Source of the DNA: Euclidia mi
Lineage: Eukaryota > Arthropoda > Insecta > Lepidoptera > Erebidae
Assembly (NCBI GenBank): GCA_944739405.2
Contig: OX123185.2
Span: 5,701,840-5,765,839 of the forward strand
Direction: 5' to 3'
Length of the DNA stretch: 64,000 nt
Under the pieces are notes generated by a model, which worked only from the letters and a program-made list of their open reading frames with translations, made no database searches and had not been told where the DNA came from. How positions within the stretch are numbered: the first letter of the stretch is position 1; every line of letters starts with the position of its first letter. Below are positions 9,893 through 21,439 of the stretch, piece by piece. A program made the position numbers and the translations under genes.

Positions 9893-12800
9893 AAGACGTT
9901 GCATCGTACCAAATTTCAAGATTTTTAGTTCACGGGTAGTACCCTGTAGGTTTTGATTCACTTGCGAGTAGTCGCGAGTTTGAAAATATGCTTATATTGC
10001 TCTTTCTTTTGATTGCGTTGACATAGAAGCTTGACTTTGTTGGAGCCTAACGGTGTTTTATACCTGAGTATTTGATATGAATTTCAATTTAATACTTCCA
10101 CGCGTTCAAGAGAAAGGGGTAGTAACTTTAAATTTATTAAAAATATTTTTTTATATGCTGTAACTAAAAATTTACGGTTTTCGCAATGTTTCCTTTATAT
10201 ATGATTTAAGACGTTGCTTTGTACCAAATTTCAAGATTCTGAGTTCACGGGAAGTACCCTGTAGGTTTTGATTCACTTGCGAGTAGTCGCGAGTTTGAAA
10301 ATATGCTTATATTGCTCTTTCTTTTGATTGCGTTGACATAGAAGCTTGATTTTGTTGGAGCCTAACGGTGTTTTATACCTGAGTATTTGATATGAATTTC
10401 AATTTAATACTTCCACGCGTTCAAGAGAAAGGGGTAGTAACTTTAAATTTAATAAAAATATTTTTTTATATGCTGTAACTAAAAATTTACGGTTTTCGCA
10501 ATGTTTCCTTTATATATGATATAAGACGTTGCTTTGTACCAAATTTCAAGATTCTGAGTTCACGGGAAGTACCCTATAGGTTTTGATTTCCTTGCGAGTA
10601 GTTGCGAGTTTGAAAACATGATTATATTGCTCTTTCTTTTGATTGCGTAGACATAGAAGTTTGATTTTGTTACAGCCTAACGGTGTTATATACCTAAGTA
10701 TTAGATATGAATTTCATTTTAATACCTCTACGCTTTCAAGAGAAAGGGATAGTAACTTTAAATTTATTAAAAATATTTTTATTATATGATGTAACTAAAA
10801 ATTTACGGTTTTCACGATTTTTCCTTTATATGTGATATAAGACGTTGAATCGTACCAAATTTCAAGATTTTGAGTTCACGGGAAGTACCCTGTAGGTTTA
10901 GATTCCCTTGCGAATAATCGCGAGTTTTAAAATATGATTATATTGCTCTTTCTTTTGATTGCGTAGACATAGAAGTTTGATTTTATTACAGCCTAACGGT
11001 GTTATATACCTGAGTATTTGATATGAATTTAAATTTGATACCCCTACGCGTTCAGGAGAAAAGGGTCATCATCATCATCATCAGCCTTTAACAGTCCACT
11101 GCTGGACTAGGCCTCTCCTTTAAAAGGAGGAATTGGCCTACTATATCACGCTGGCCAAACGGGTTGGTATAGGGTTTGTATCAAGTTTTCCTTCTCTTAC
11201 AGTGCTGTTCTCTGCATAATATGTTCCCTCTGTCGGCTCTAACGACACCCATGGGATGATATGGGGTGGTGACATTCTGTATTCTTAATCCGTCACCACA
11301 CGGAGAAAAGGGTAGTAACTTTAAATTTATTAAAAATATTTTTTTATATTCTGTAACTAAAAATTTACGGTTTTCGCAATTTTTCCTTTGTATGTGATAT
11401 AAAACGTTGCTTCGAACCAAATTTCAAGATTTTGAGTTCATGGAAAGTACCCTGTAGGTTTTGATTCACTTGCGAGTATTCGCGAGTTTGAAAATATGCT
11501 TATATTGCTCTTTCTTTTGATTGCGTTGACATAGAAGCTTGATTTTGTTGGAGCCTAACGGTGGTTTATACCTGAGTATTTGATATGAATTTCAATTTAA
11601 TACTTCCACGCGTTCAAGAGAAAGGGGTAGTAACTTTAAATTTATTAAAAATATTTTTTTATATGCTGTAACTAAAAATTTACGGTTTTCGCAATGTTTC
11701 CTTTATATATAATTTAAGACGTTGCTTTGTACCAAATTTCAAGATTCTGAGTTCACGGGAAGTACCCTGTAAGTTTTGATTCACTTGCGAGTAGTCGCGA
11801 GTTTGAAAATATGCTTATATTGCTCTTTCTTTTGATTGCGTTGACATAGAAGCTTGATTTTGTTGGAGCCTAACGGTGTTTTATACCTGAGTATTTGATA
11901 TGAATTTCAATTTAATACTTCCACGCGTTCAAGAGAAAGGGGTAGTAACTTTAAATTTATTAAAAATATTTTTTTATATGCTGTAACTAAAAATTTACGG
12001 TTTTCGCAATTTTTCCTTTGTATGTGATATAAAACGTTGCTTCGAACCAAATTTCAAGATTTTGAGTTCATGGAAAGTACCCTGTAGGATTTGATTCACT
12101 TGCGAGTAGTCGCGAGTTTGAAAATATGCTTATATTGCTCTTTCTTTTGATTGCGTTGACATAGAAGCTTGATTTTGTTGGAGCCTAACGGTGGTTTATA
12201 CCTGAGTATTTGATATGAATTTCAATTTAATACTTCCACGCGTTCAAGAGAAAGGGGTAGTAACTTTAAATTTATTAAAAATATTTTTTTATATGCTGTA
12301 ACTAAAAATTTACGGTTTTCGCAATGTTTCCTTTATATATAATTTAAGACGTTGCTTTGTACCAAATTTCAAGATTCTGAGTTCACGGGAAGTACCCTGT
12401 AAGTTTTGATTCACTTGCGAGTAGTCGCGAGTTTGAAAATATGCTTATATTGCTCTTTCTTTTGATTGCGTTGACATAGAAGCTTGATTTTGTTGGAGCC
12501 TAACGGTGTTTTATACCTGAGTATTTGATATGAATTTCAATTTAATACTTCCACGCGTTCAAGAGAAAGGGGTAGTAACTTTAAATTTATTAAAAATATT
12601 TTTTTATATGCTGTAACTAAAAATTTACGGTTTTCGCAATGTTTCCTTTATATATGATTTAAGACGTTGCTTTGTACCAAATTTCAAGATTCTGAGTTCA
12701 CGGGAAGTACCCTATAGGTTTTGATTCCAATGCGAGTTTGAAAATATGCTGCAATTTTCAGCATAATCGGCTGTATCTTTTGATTGCGTTGGATTAGAAG

Positions 12801-12900
12801 TTTGAATTTTTTACAGCTCTATGTAACCGTAGATTTGAGTATTTAGTAAAAATTTCAGTTTGATACCTCCACGCATTCCTGAGAAAAAGGGTCTTGACAG
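9893..12900 (+). repeat. 315-bp satellite array, about nine units
   Basis: Units start at AAGACGTTGC (or AAAACGTTGC) at 9893, 10208, 10523, 10839, 11401, 11716, 12031, 12346 and 12661. The period is 315 bp apart from a 235-bp SINE inserted in the fourth unit. Units 5+6 (11401-12030) and 7+8 (12031-12660) alternate the same variants (CTTCGAACC/CATGGAAAG against CTTTGTACC/CACGGGAAG), giving a 630-bp higher-order repeat. The ninth unit is divergent and runs into a transposon terminus. No coding potential was seen. Confidence 0.95.
11055..11313 (-). mobile_element. SINE-2 insertion with 12-bp target site duplication
   Basis: A reverse-oriented SINE (11067-11301) lies between two copies of GGAGAAAAGGGT (11055-11066 and 11302-11313). 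Read on the minus strand it starts GTGTGGTGACGGATTAAGAA and ends GGACTGTTAAAGGCTGAT with a GAT repeat tail. Other copies are at 17933 and 60112. The intact duplication shows a clean retroposition into an already formed satellite. Confidence 0.9.
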
Positions 12901-12967
12901 ACGGACGGACAACAAAGTGATCCTATAAGGGTTCCGTTTTTTCCTTTCGAGGTACGGAACCCTAAAA
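12888..12967 (+). mobile_element. 3' terminus GGTACGGAACCCTAAAAA
   Basis: AGACGGACGGACAACAAAGT and AGGGTTCCGTTTTTTCC, then GAGGTACGGAACCCTAAAAA, is the standard 3' end of the element whose 5' end type is seen at 1241. The 315-bp satellite leads directly into it, so the satellite probably grew inside such an element. Confidence 0.75.
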
Positions 12968-13149
12968 AGATTCCGACGAATTGAGAACGTCCTCCTTTTT
13001 TTGAAGTCTTAATCTTAGGATAATAAAATACATAATTCCATAGGTGCATAGGGTTCCCACCAAGAACTTAGGGTCCCAAGCCAACCTCACCTGCAAGTGG
13101 TGCACCTGCCGATCAACGGACGAGGCTGTGGCAAACAAAATGTCCCAAT

Positions 13150-13267
13150 AAGCGGCAATAGGCTCGCCACCTATTACGTGGGATCAAAACACTGGCGAAA
13201 AGTGGGCGTTTAATATGCCTCTGCCTACCCCTTCGGGGAAACAGGCGTGAGTCTATGTATGTATGTA
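13150..13267 (+). mobile_element. SINE 3' fragment, CTTCGGGG tail type
   Basis: CAATAGGCTCGCCACCTATT, then TGCCTACCCCTTCGGGG and GGCGTGAG with a TATG repeat. The head is missing. Confidence 0.75.
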
Positions 13268-13363
13268 AAATACATAATTCCAATGCTATAAGATAATTTA
13301 ACACCGATTAAAATAATGAACCCAAATTATCTACATATTTGGATACTTTATTCACTCTTTTAC

Positions 13364-13490
13364 GGCAGCGATAGCCCAGTGGCGATATCACTAGACTGCT
13401 ATGCTGAGGGTATCCGGTTCAAGCCGGTGGCACGCACCACTGACTTTTCGAAGTTATGGCTCAGAACATTGTTAATTGCTGCAGGTTAAT
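13364..13490 (+). mobile_element. SINE head only (tRNA-like promoter)
   Basis: GCAGCGATAGCCCAGTGG contains an A box, and CCGGTTCAAGCC is the B-box region. The shared core GACTTTTCGAAGTTATG follows. The tail is replaced by the LINE fragment that follows, so this is either a truncated SINE or a chimera. Confidence 0.75.
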
Positions 13491-13931
13491 ATACCGTTAC
13501 TTTTCAGGACATACTGTTCCACCATAGCTCTGAACAGTCATGTTCGCGAGTTGTCTACATCAAAAGACGTAAGTGGATGCTCCTGTTTCACCATATTTAC
13601 TTTGGAAGGCTTACCAAATGAACATAATTTATTGCTTGAGTATGATATCAATAACTATTAAATTTTGCATTAGTAGAAAACTCACAAAGTGAAACAGTTG
13701 CAGCTCCTTACAAAGATAACATGTAAAATCATTGAAACTGCCAGTGTGGCAGTTAAAAAGAGTGGCCACGAGTTTTATTGCCCGTTCTTTCTCGTGGTTC
13801 TACCTATTGCATTGCGAACGTGGCAGTAAATGTAAATGTAGAATCATCTAGTAATTAACTTAAATTTTTGACGTTCATAAGCGTCATTTTGTATACCTAA
13901 ATGAATAAATGATTTTGACTTTGACTTTTAA
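13491..13931 (+). mobile_element. LINE 3' UTR fragment
   Basis: Shares GTAAGTGGATGCTCCTGTTT, GAGTTTTATTGCCCGTTCTT and TGACGTTCATAAG..GTCA..T with the 3' end of the LINE at 43703-44970. It ends in AATAAATGATTTTGACTTTG with a tandem GACTTT tail, as target-primed LINE copies do. No coding region remains. Confidence 0.75.
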
Positions 13932-14100
13932 CCAAAATACTGTAAAGTCTAACAACTAGCAACGGCTAAATTGGTGGATTACAGCCTTACGCTTCTCACA
14001 TTGAGACGAGGCCGTGTTCAGTAGTGGGATAGTTAATACACAGGGCTGCTGATCTAAGTATGAAAGAATATTGATGCCTAAGTAGTATAGTAATGAATGT

Positions 14101-14232
14101 AGCCAGGTGGGTGATGATATTCGTAGGGCAGCGGGCAGAGACTGGAGGAGGGAAACTGAAGACCAAGCTCATTGGCGTGCCATAGGGGAGGCCCACGTCC
14201 AACAGTGGACTGATACAGGCTGATGATGAAGA
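14101..14232 (+). pseudogene. RTE-type LINE polymerase C-terminus
   Basis: The frame through 14113 reads DDIRRAAGRDWRRETEDQAH and WRAIGEAHVQQWTDTG, then TGA. This is the very common C-terminus of lepidopteran RTE-like endonuclease-reverse transcriptases. The stop is followed at once by a GATGATGAAG tail, as expected of a severely 5'-truncated copy. Confidence 0.8.
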
Positions 14233-14304
14233 AGTATAATGTTTCTAGGCCATACGTTAAAAGAATACGTTGAAGGGCCTAGGAAGAAATAAATAATAAT
14301 ATAA

Positions 14305-14430
14305 TAATATTCTACCACATTCACACAACACCATCTAGTCCCAAACTAAGCAGAAGCTTGTACTATGGGTACTAGATAATGGATAAACATACATATATAC
14401 ATTTTTTGGAAATACATATATAAATCTGAC
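14305..14430 (-). mobile_element. SINE 3' fragment (ATGTTTATCC..AGCTCTGCTTAG type)
   Basis: Reverse complement of the body found at 47935-48128 and 52700-52940: CACCATCTAGTCCCAAACTA, AGCTTGTACTATGG, GATAATGGATAAACATAC. Confidence 0.7.
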
Positions 14431-15023
14431 ATAAACCACACATACCTAAATAATATATTGAAAAACATAAAAGGAAAACTAATCCACGACGCCATTCATA
14501 TTCAAGGTGTAATATTTGGGTAAACGTAAAACAATATTATCAAATTTATAATTCAGCAGAGGGAATAATTGATGGAGTTTTCTTAGGAACGAGTAAGTCT
14601 GTATAACAGGTCATGACGTACAATCTCGAGCAAATTTAGTTAAGAGTCGTAACCCACCTCTATCGTAGTTGTGGGTTCAGTAGACATTATACGTTTTATA
14701 GAGCGGCACTGGTTATATAAACTTCTATAAATAAGTTTACAGATTTTTCAGGTCGTGCTGGGTCATGGAATCAGATTTCTAAATTTATCAAATCCAGTAG
14801 GTATGTAATTATTTAGAATGTTTGCTACATATATAAACCACTATCATTTAAAACTTGACTTTTCTTATGCATGCAACTAGTTTATTTTACAGTTGAGGAA
14901 AATAATAATTGTGAATTTTACGACTATAAAACATAATTTACAAGTATCAATCGTGGGGAATATCACTATGTGCATTTTGAAGAAATACTTTTTCAGAATT
15001 CAATGTATTATTTATCATTTACA

Positions 15024-15189
15024 TCACTGCATACTATAAAACAAAGTCTGTCTTCTGTCTTTCTATCCCTATGTTTGCTTAAATCTTTAAAACTACGCAA
15101 CGGATTTCAATGCGGTTTATTTTAATAGATAGAATTATTCAAGAAGAAGGTTTATATGTATAATACATGCATACCATCGCACACGCTAG
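15024..15189 (+). mobile_element. Short Helitron (CTAG end)
   Basis: Begins A|TC before ACTATAAAACAAAGTCTGTC, carries TTAAAACTACGCAACGGATT, and ends GCACACGCTAG|T. These are the terminal rules of Helitrons (5' TC, 3' CTRR, insertion between A and T). At 166 bp it is non-autonomous. The duplicate is at 27681-27846. Confidence 0.7.
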
Positions 15190-15557
15190 TAATTATATAT
15201 ATAGTTCAGTCGCTTCTAATAAAACTGAACTGCGGTCAGTTGTAGTAGAATAACTATTCTTCTTAGTTAAAACAAACTACAAATAAATCCACTATAAAAG
15301 TTTATCAAGAATCATTACTTACAAACAAATTCAAACACAATTATCCAAATGCAAGTAGCAAGATCCCGTAAACATAAGTCACAATGTAAACAACTAGGTT
15401 TTTATTGTGAAATTTGCATTTCCATGGCACATTCAGCAAATCAAGATGGTATCTCACGTACTCAGCCGTCACCGGCTAAATAATGATGTGGCGTTCTAAA
15501 CTAAAGAAAATAATTCATTTTACAGTACCTAGTCAGTATATTTATATTTTATTTTTA

Positions 15558-15745
15558 GTGGATAGCGTATGCGACTGCTGATCGGAGATCCCGGGTTCGA
15601 TTTCTGGGTCGGGCAAAAGTGTTACTGTGTTTTTCCGAATTCTCAGTAGCAGCACGGAGTCTGGTAATGTGCCTAGTACGGCAATAGGCTCGCCTCCTAA
15701 CACGTGGGAATTAAAAATTTAAGGCGAAATGTGACACCGTAGATT
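15558..15745 (+). mobile_element. SINE, GGATAGCGTATGCGACTGCT head
   Basis: B box GGGTTCGATTTC, middle AGTAGCAGCACGGAGTCTGG, then GGCAATAGGCTCGCC. The tail decays into the flank. Same type as 54050-54285 (-) and 60713-60945 (+). Confidence 0.8.
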
Positions 15746-16367
15746 TGAATCTGAGACTCGATACGTACTAGTCTCTTCGTGTCTTCACTAGGTTATTACT
15801 GTTTACATGTACTTGCATATTCATTTATACATTTTTAGTAGTGGGGACTGATTGTTTTATAGCTGATGATTTTATAATCTTTTTACGAAATCAATATAAA
15901 TCTATGAAATGTCTTTGTACTTAGAAACATTATAAGTAAGTATTACTTCAAACATTACATTTATGGCAAACGGAGGTAGCCCGGATAACAAGAAGCTAAA
16001 GCAAAGTTAGATTCTGGCGGCCCAAAACGGGCTCTGTGTAACGTTTTTAGGGCAAGCCACAAAAAGTTAACAGCAAGACTTGCAGGAGCTATTTGTGGCC
16101 GAAATCGTGACTCTAACTTTTAAATAGACATAAAAATACGTTGGAAATTCTCCGTTGAATATTCCGTAAGGAAATGTTTATCTGAAGATATAATTTCTTA
16201 CGTGAAACCTGAAAAGTACTTCAAGAATATAACCTTAATTTTTGTGTTCATGGCAACTTACAAAGGTGTCGAAAATAAATCCAAATAAATTAAAAGTATC
16301 GCTTGTATGAATTACTTTCAATATAGGCACAGCAAATTAGAAATTGTATTCTGGTGAATAGTGCCAG

Positions 16368-16649
16368 CTACACCGAATCTACTTCAATAGGCTTATATTG
16401 AATAGACTTTAATTTGCTTTTCCAGTTACTAACTGGCACAAAATCGAGAAATCTAATTATCATAGCTTTCTTAAGTTTAACAATTTCTTTAACTCGCCTA
16501 TTCATGCCAACAATCTTGAGTAATTCACGCCTAAATTGAAATTTAGATTTATCGCAGAAAACATGAGAAAAGTAAAAAATAAAATGAATCTTCAAATGAG
16601 CAATCATGATCGTCGTTGATGTCTTAAAGTTGTGCCCGTGAAGACACAA
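16368..16649 (-). other. Unrecognised 93-codon open frame, present in both duplicates
   Basis: A lysine-rich and hydrophobic predicted product (MCLHGHNFKTSTTIMIAHLK...) with no domain I recognise. The copy at 29025-29306 differs by one residue. Conservation only reflects the recent duplication. There is no splice or promoter support, so I do not call it a gene. Confidence 0.2.
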
Positions 16650-17932
16650 ACCACAATTTTAATTAATTAACGCTTTAATAGCGAATGCAAAACAAAGTAG
16701 CTTTTAGAGCACAAAAATATCGTTGTTGCTATGAAATGGGAACTGGAACAAAATGTAGGTCAGACGTCGTGAAGTTACTCACGAAGACGTAAAACTGCAG
16801 TTCGAGCCACAAGCGCCTGAGAGAGCGACTATAAACGCAAAATTCATGAGCTGCCTTAGTAATTTCTACGTACCTTAAATTTGAGCGGCCACTAAAACTG
16901 TAAATTTACATATGCATATATAAGCTTGAGGGTTCTCTACACTTTACGGTTAGTAGACGGGGAACGTATACCCCTAAAATAATAATAAACTGCTGAAATG
17001 TAATTTAGAATTGTAGTGATTGGTATTTTAATTGTCTGCATGAATAGCGAATAAGAAGTATTTATTTTAGCATTGTATGTATTATGAATATTAATGTTCA
17101 GCCCAATTTAGAACACCGAATAAATATTTTTGTTTATCTCTGTATTCTTTGTTCAAATGTTCGTAAAATTCTTAATTAAATAAAATACAAGCGGCCATTG
17201 TCTTTTATGAAAAAAGAAGGCAATTAAGTTTAATAATTTGTAATTCTTCGTTATAAGAAGTTGCTCAAGTATCTAGGAAATGTTGTTAAACTTACATCTT
17301 GTTCTCGACAAGTCCGCTAAAGTAGTTCTTGAGTGTCACCGTGAGACGCTTAATAACCGAATATTCTGGGCTACCTAAGTCTAAAGTACGACAGGTATTT
17401 TAAACCATTGAGCAACTTATTCACGAATTTGAAATTTAGATTTTATGTTATTATTTTTAGAGTAAGTTTTTGTGTGACGCCGCTGAGACTTGTGGCAATC
17501 CTTGAAAGCTGCAAGGCGTGTAATTTCTTGTGATCTCGGGACGCGAGAAGGACTTTTCACTATGAATATGTTCAGTCCACAACGCTCGCCATGCACCGGT
17601 TGGCACACTTCACGTATCTTTCGAATAAATAACATTAAGAAGAATTCTTAGACATGAAGCTTTCCTTGCGATGTCCGCATCTTTTTAAATACCGATTATT
17701 GCAGAATCGGCCTTCGAAAGTTTACCAACTGCCGATCACCTTCACAACATAACGAAGAATCGACTACACGCACATGAAAAATGGAGCGGGTCCTCAGAAC
17801 CCTTAGTGGATTAGAAAATGCTTTCAGCAGCATAAAATTTTATGCAGTGTGCAATATACCTACTCAATATTCAAGGTAGCTTCCTCTAGAAATATGTTAA
17901 AAATATCCATACTTATACTATAAATTGTCCGT

Positions 17933-18173
17933 GTGGTGACGGATTAAGAATACGAAATGTCACCACCCCACATCATCCCATGGGTGTCGTAAGAGCCGAC
18001 AGAGGGAGCATATTATGCAGAAAACAGCACTGTAAGAGAAGGAAAACATGATACAAACCCTATACCAACCCGTCTCGCCAGCGTGGTATAGTAGGCCAGT
18101 TCCTCCTTTCAAAGGAGAGGCCTAGTCCAGCAGTGGACTGTTAAAGGCTGATGTGATGATGATACTATAAATA
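17933..18173 (+). mobile_element. SINE-2 (GTGTGGTGACGG type)
   Basis: Starts GTGTGGTGACGGATTAAGAA and ends GCAGTGGACTGTTAAAGGCT followed by a GATGATG tail. Matches 11067-11301 (-) and 60112-60346 (+). No clear Pol III boxes were seen, so its promoter type is uncertain. Confidence 0.85.
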
Positions 18174-19467
18174 CAAACGTCTGTCTGAACATAACGTTTT
18201 GTCTACTTAACCAGTGGCAGTGAATAGCCAGATATCTGAAAGGGATCATTTTTTTAATCCTACCCCTTAAGCCTTGTACAAATTTTGGCGCACACCCATT
18301 TCAAATAGGTAGTTCATCATAATAGTATTCCGTTATAAAAAAAAGAACACTTCTGACTAGTACTCATAACGAACTCGTTGGTCTAGTAAGTATATCCAAT
18401 ACGTAAGTAAATAGAGGACCAAAGTGGCGGTGAGCAAATTGCTCGCTATCCAGCTATTAGGTTTAAAAGCGTCACGTATGGCGTGTGATTAGCTAAATTG
18501 CTATCGTATGATTTCCTAATATACCTATGACAATTTTGACAATCCGCTTCAAATCATCTTTAAAATTGATATTCCAATCGATCTCCATTTGTGTAGGAAC
18601 ACAGTCATAGTCGTATTCACGTACGTCGTAATATGTCACTTATAATGTAAAGGTCAAATTCAAAGATTAAGTAGGTACCTATTCAACGACTAGGTATCCT
18701 GGTGACAATTGCAAGTATGAAATGTAGATAATGTGTTTGGTTTCCTATATAGTCAAGAGTTATTCTTTCAGGCATGAAACCACTTCTAACCATACGTTCA
18801 TAAGGATGATTGGATTGATGGATAATACATTTAATGATGGATGGATGTCTGTTATTCCTTTACGCTGTAGAACAAATTTTGATGATATATACCTGTATTA
18901 TAGGTAACCTATACTACAGAAGGACTCATTCTAACTTTCTTCGCGATAAGCGTCATTTACGTGAGCAAAGCCGCGGACAAAGCTTTATTCCATCAAATGT
19001 TAGGTATTTTCTCTATCATTTTCCTAGGTATAACTAACGTAATATCAGCTTAAAGTTACTATTGAATAACCTTGATGAAATGTTCGTTGAAGATAATAGG
19101 TACGCCGAATTGTTGAAGCTCATATTCAAAGTCTTATCGGTAGAATAATATTGGCAGAATTGAAACGCGTTATTATTTTTTAATTCGATTCTGAATCCCT
19201 AGCAAACCCTCCGATCCTATTTATATTTAATTTTATCCGGCGAATACCGCAGGCGTCGTATTTGTAATGGTATTGGAGCTTCGCAGAGCATAAGAACGAC
19301 GTTCTTTGCCAAATTTTCCGCACTATTGCCGAATATTCATTTGAATTATTGCTGCTAATATTCGTATTCGACCAATTTTTGAGCAATTTTCTAGAAGGAT
19401 ATTTTTGTTAAATAGTATTCTCTATGAAAATATAAGTTGTCGGATGTGCTTATTGAATTGTAAGTTA
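18174..19467. other. No gene or clear repeat recognised
   Basis: AT-rich. The only open frames are under 70 codons and have no domain. Confidence 0.5.
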
Positions 19468-19530
19468 GCGTTTGCCTAGCACGTTAAACCCATCGGTCCC
19501 AGCAGAAATGTTCACATTCGTTATAGGGAG
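19468..19530 (+). mobile_element. SINE-1 internal fragment
   Basis: GCACGTTAAACCCATCGGTC and TTCGTTATAGGGAGTTAGTA match the middle of the full SINE-1 at 45740-45800. Confidence 0.6.
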
Positions 19531-20487
19531 TTAGTAACTCTGAAAAATCTGACTTTGTCGAATCTGAATTTGTCGAAGCGTAACATTTTACAAAATGGAT
19601 TCTACCGATCAATGATGTTACATTTCATCCGTGAATCCAACTTTATAGTTAGTCAATCAATCGAACATGCGTTTGATCTTGACCTTCCAACCAATCTCAA
19701 AGCCAATACATTTAACGGTTTGTTACATACAAAACAATCCGAACAGTCCAACATTAGGACAATATTTTCGTGTCCCAGCCGACGTGAAAAGGTCACGATA
19801 TATTATTTCCCAGCGGCAACCTTTGGGCTAGTCGTTGGCTATTAATAATAGGTTCCCTTTGCCCACGGTATTGCATGTGACAGTCACGACAGTGTTCTTA
19901 CTGGCTCATTTATCGCCGCCATTTCTTGTTATTTTAATTCCTTTATTTTGTATGTAAGAAAATTTGAGATGACATCGGCTCTAAACAAGTTGTATAAGGA
20001 TCGCAGTCATCGTCATTATGATAAACCCTGTTTATTTATAGTAAACAGGGTTGATATCTCTTCTCATCATACGTAGTGCAATGCCATGGGCCACCACACT
20101 GGCCATGTGCGATTTGAACAAACATAGTCTACTATGTTTATAAAGCACAACATTGTTATTATTGCAATGACTAATATTAATCAACTCAGTAAACATAAAA
20201 TTTAAAATAAATATAATATATAATAAATAAACCTTACTCGTAGTTAAGCTAACACGCTAAGAAGAAGAACATAAATATAACTCGGTGGTATCACTGTGGT
20301 AGATTTGCGTAGCCCCGTCACGAAAAATAGCCGAAGTAACCGCGGAGACCAAACTTGTTTCCGTAGCCACACTAGCCAAACATACACTCTCTACGAAAGT
20401 AGGGAGTGGTGGATAGATATGCGCAACAAGGGTTTTCCATCAAATAAAAAAAAATCTGAACATGTACCCAAATCCCGCCCTCTGCAA

Positions 20488-20868
20488 AATGTTACAAACA
20501 GATTCTTCTTCTCGCTCCTAGCGTTACCCCAGGTTTCAATCTAGGGAGGGGGGAGACGGGGCCCGCTTCGGGGGCCAGCTCAGGCGGAGTCGCGGCAGTA
20601 ATACTAACGTAGGTCCCGTGACCCCGCCATTCAATGGGATCGGATAGAGGAACGCCATGGTGGTTTTAGTGGATAGTCCCGGCACTTCTCGTCGGGGAGT
20701 CACCACACTCTCCCTAGACTGAGCCCCTTTAGGGGCCCAGCCTGGGGGGGTCAGCCCGTAAATTGTCTGGTTTCCACCATGAGTCAAAAAAAAGAGGTTT
20801 CAATCTGGGGTCCGCTTACTAGTCTAACCGGATTTGGCTGAATATTAGCTGAATGTTACAAACAGATT
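20488..20868 (-). mobile_element. SINE-1 3' fragment inserted with 17-bp duplication
   Basis: AATGTTACAAACAGATT occurs at 20488-20504 and again at 20852-20868. Copy 1 of the host repeat has only one version of this site. Between them is a reversed, 5'-truncated SINE-1 tail (CTCCTAGCGTTA..., ...TCCGCTTACTAGTCTAACCG, GCTGAATATTAGCTG), itself split by another insertion. Confidence 0.9.
20531..20806 (+). mobile_element. 252-bp GC-rich A-tailed element nested in the SINE
   Basis: AGGTTTCAATCT flanks it at 20531-20542 and 20795-20806. The insert (20543-20794) is far more GC-rich than its surroundings, begins AGGGAGGGGGGAGACGGG and ends CATGAGTCAAAAAAAAG. The A tail and 12-bp duplication mark LINE-driven retroposition. 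I do not recognise the family. The reverse-strand 83-codon frame across it is probably incidental. Confidence 0.8.
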
Positions 20869-21160
20869 GACAGTAAAATATTATACTAAATAATAGCCAT
20901 CATAATCCTATAAATTAACAACCCAACTCTGATTTGTAAGTCCATTTTATCAACATTTCTTTTTTTAGCTATGGTATATTTTTTGAATACTCTGATAAGC
21001 TTAACTAAAATTAAATAACATCACAAATATGTAATTTAAATGTGAATCTCATTAGTTTCACATATAAATTACATATTTGCAGTGTAACAAGATAATTTTA
21101 TACCGATTTAAATAATAAACCCAAATTAATTACTGTAATGCATTCGGATACTTTATTCGT

Positions 21161-21437
21161 AGTTCGGTAGCGATAGCCCAGTGGAGATATCAACAGACTG
21201 CTATGCTGAGGGTATTGGGTTCAAGGCCATGGCATGCACCACTGACTTTTCGAAGTCATGTGATTATTCAATTGTTACGTCGTTTTACCCGAATTTATGA
21301 ATGTTGAGGAAGTGCGTCAGATTTGCAAGGATGGGAACATGTGGATTTCTGTTAACTCTACCTTCCCCGACTGGAAGTAGGCGTGAGTGCCATAGGAGAG
21401 GCCCACGCCCTGTAGTGGACAGATACAGGCTGATGAT
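21161..21437 (+). mobile_element. SINE with RTE-type tail
   Basis: Head GCGATAGCCCAGTGGAGATA (A box) and GGGTTCAAGGCC (B-box region), core GACTTTTCGAAGTCATG, and an RTE-like 3' end GCATAGGAGAGGCCCACG-type sequence with AGTGGACAGATACAGGCTGA. The BEL/Pao LTR begins directly in its GATGATAC tail. Confidence 0.8.
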
Positions 21438-21439
21438 AC

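Larger units (their letters stand above)
14431..17548. repeat. 3.2-kb duplication, left copy
   Basis: Direct repeat of ~27030-30207. The two share a Helitron, a SINE and an identical-length open frame at the same offsets, so this is a segmental copy of an already repeat-laden stretch, not one transposon. Identity is very high from about 14880 on (about ten substitutions noticed by eye) but clearly lower in the first ~450 bp, with several indels. Sequence diverges right after GGGACGCGAGAAGG. Confidence 0.9.
19531..21064. repeat. Dispersed repeat 'A', copy 2, with nested insertions
   Basis: Same order as 1-1232, interrupted at 20505-20851. The frame at 19555-19845 contains the common 72-codon stretch plus an unrelated N-terminus. 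No domain was identified. Confidence 0.75.

Noticed and set aside
9893..12900. Regularly spaced repeats that might suggest a CRISPR array
   Set aside because: Units are 315 bp, contiguous and without unique spacers, and the genome is eukaryotic. It is a satellite.
16368..16649. 93-codon frame kept in both 3.2-kb duplicates
   Set aside because: Conservation is explained by recent duplication. I briefly considered an odorant-receptor-like exon but saw no supporting motif or splice sites.
20536..20787. 83-codon minus-strand frame
   Set aside because: It runs antisense through the GC-rich nested element whose A tail shows the plus strand is the sense strand. High GC makes chance open frames likely.
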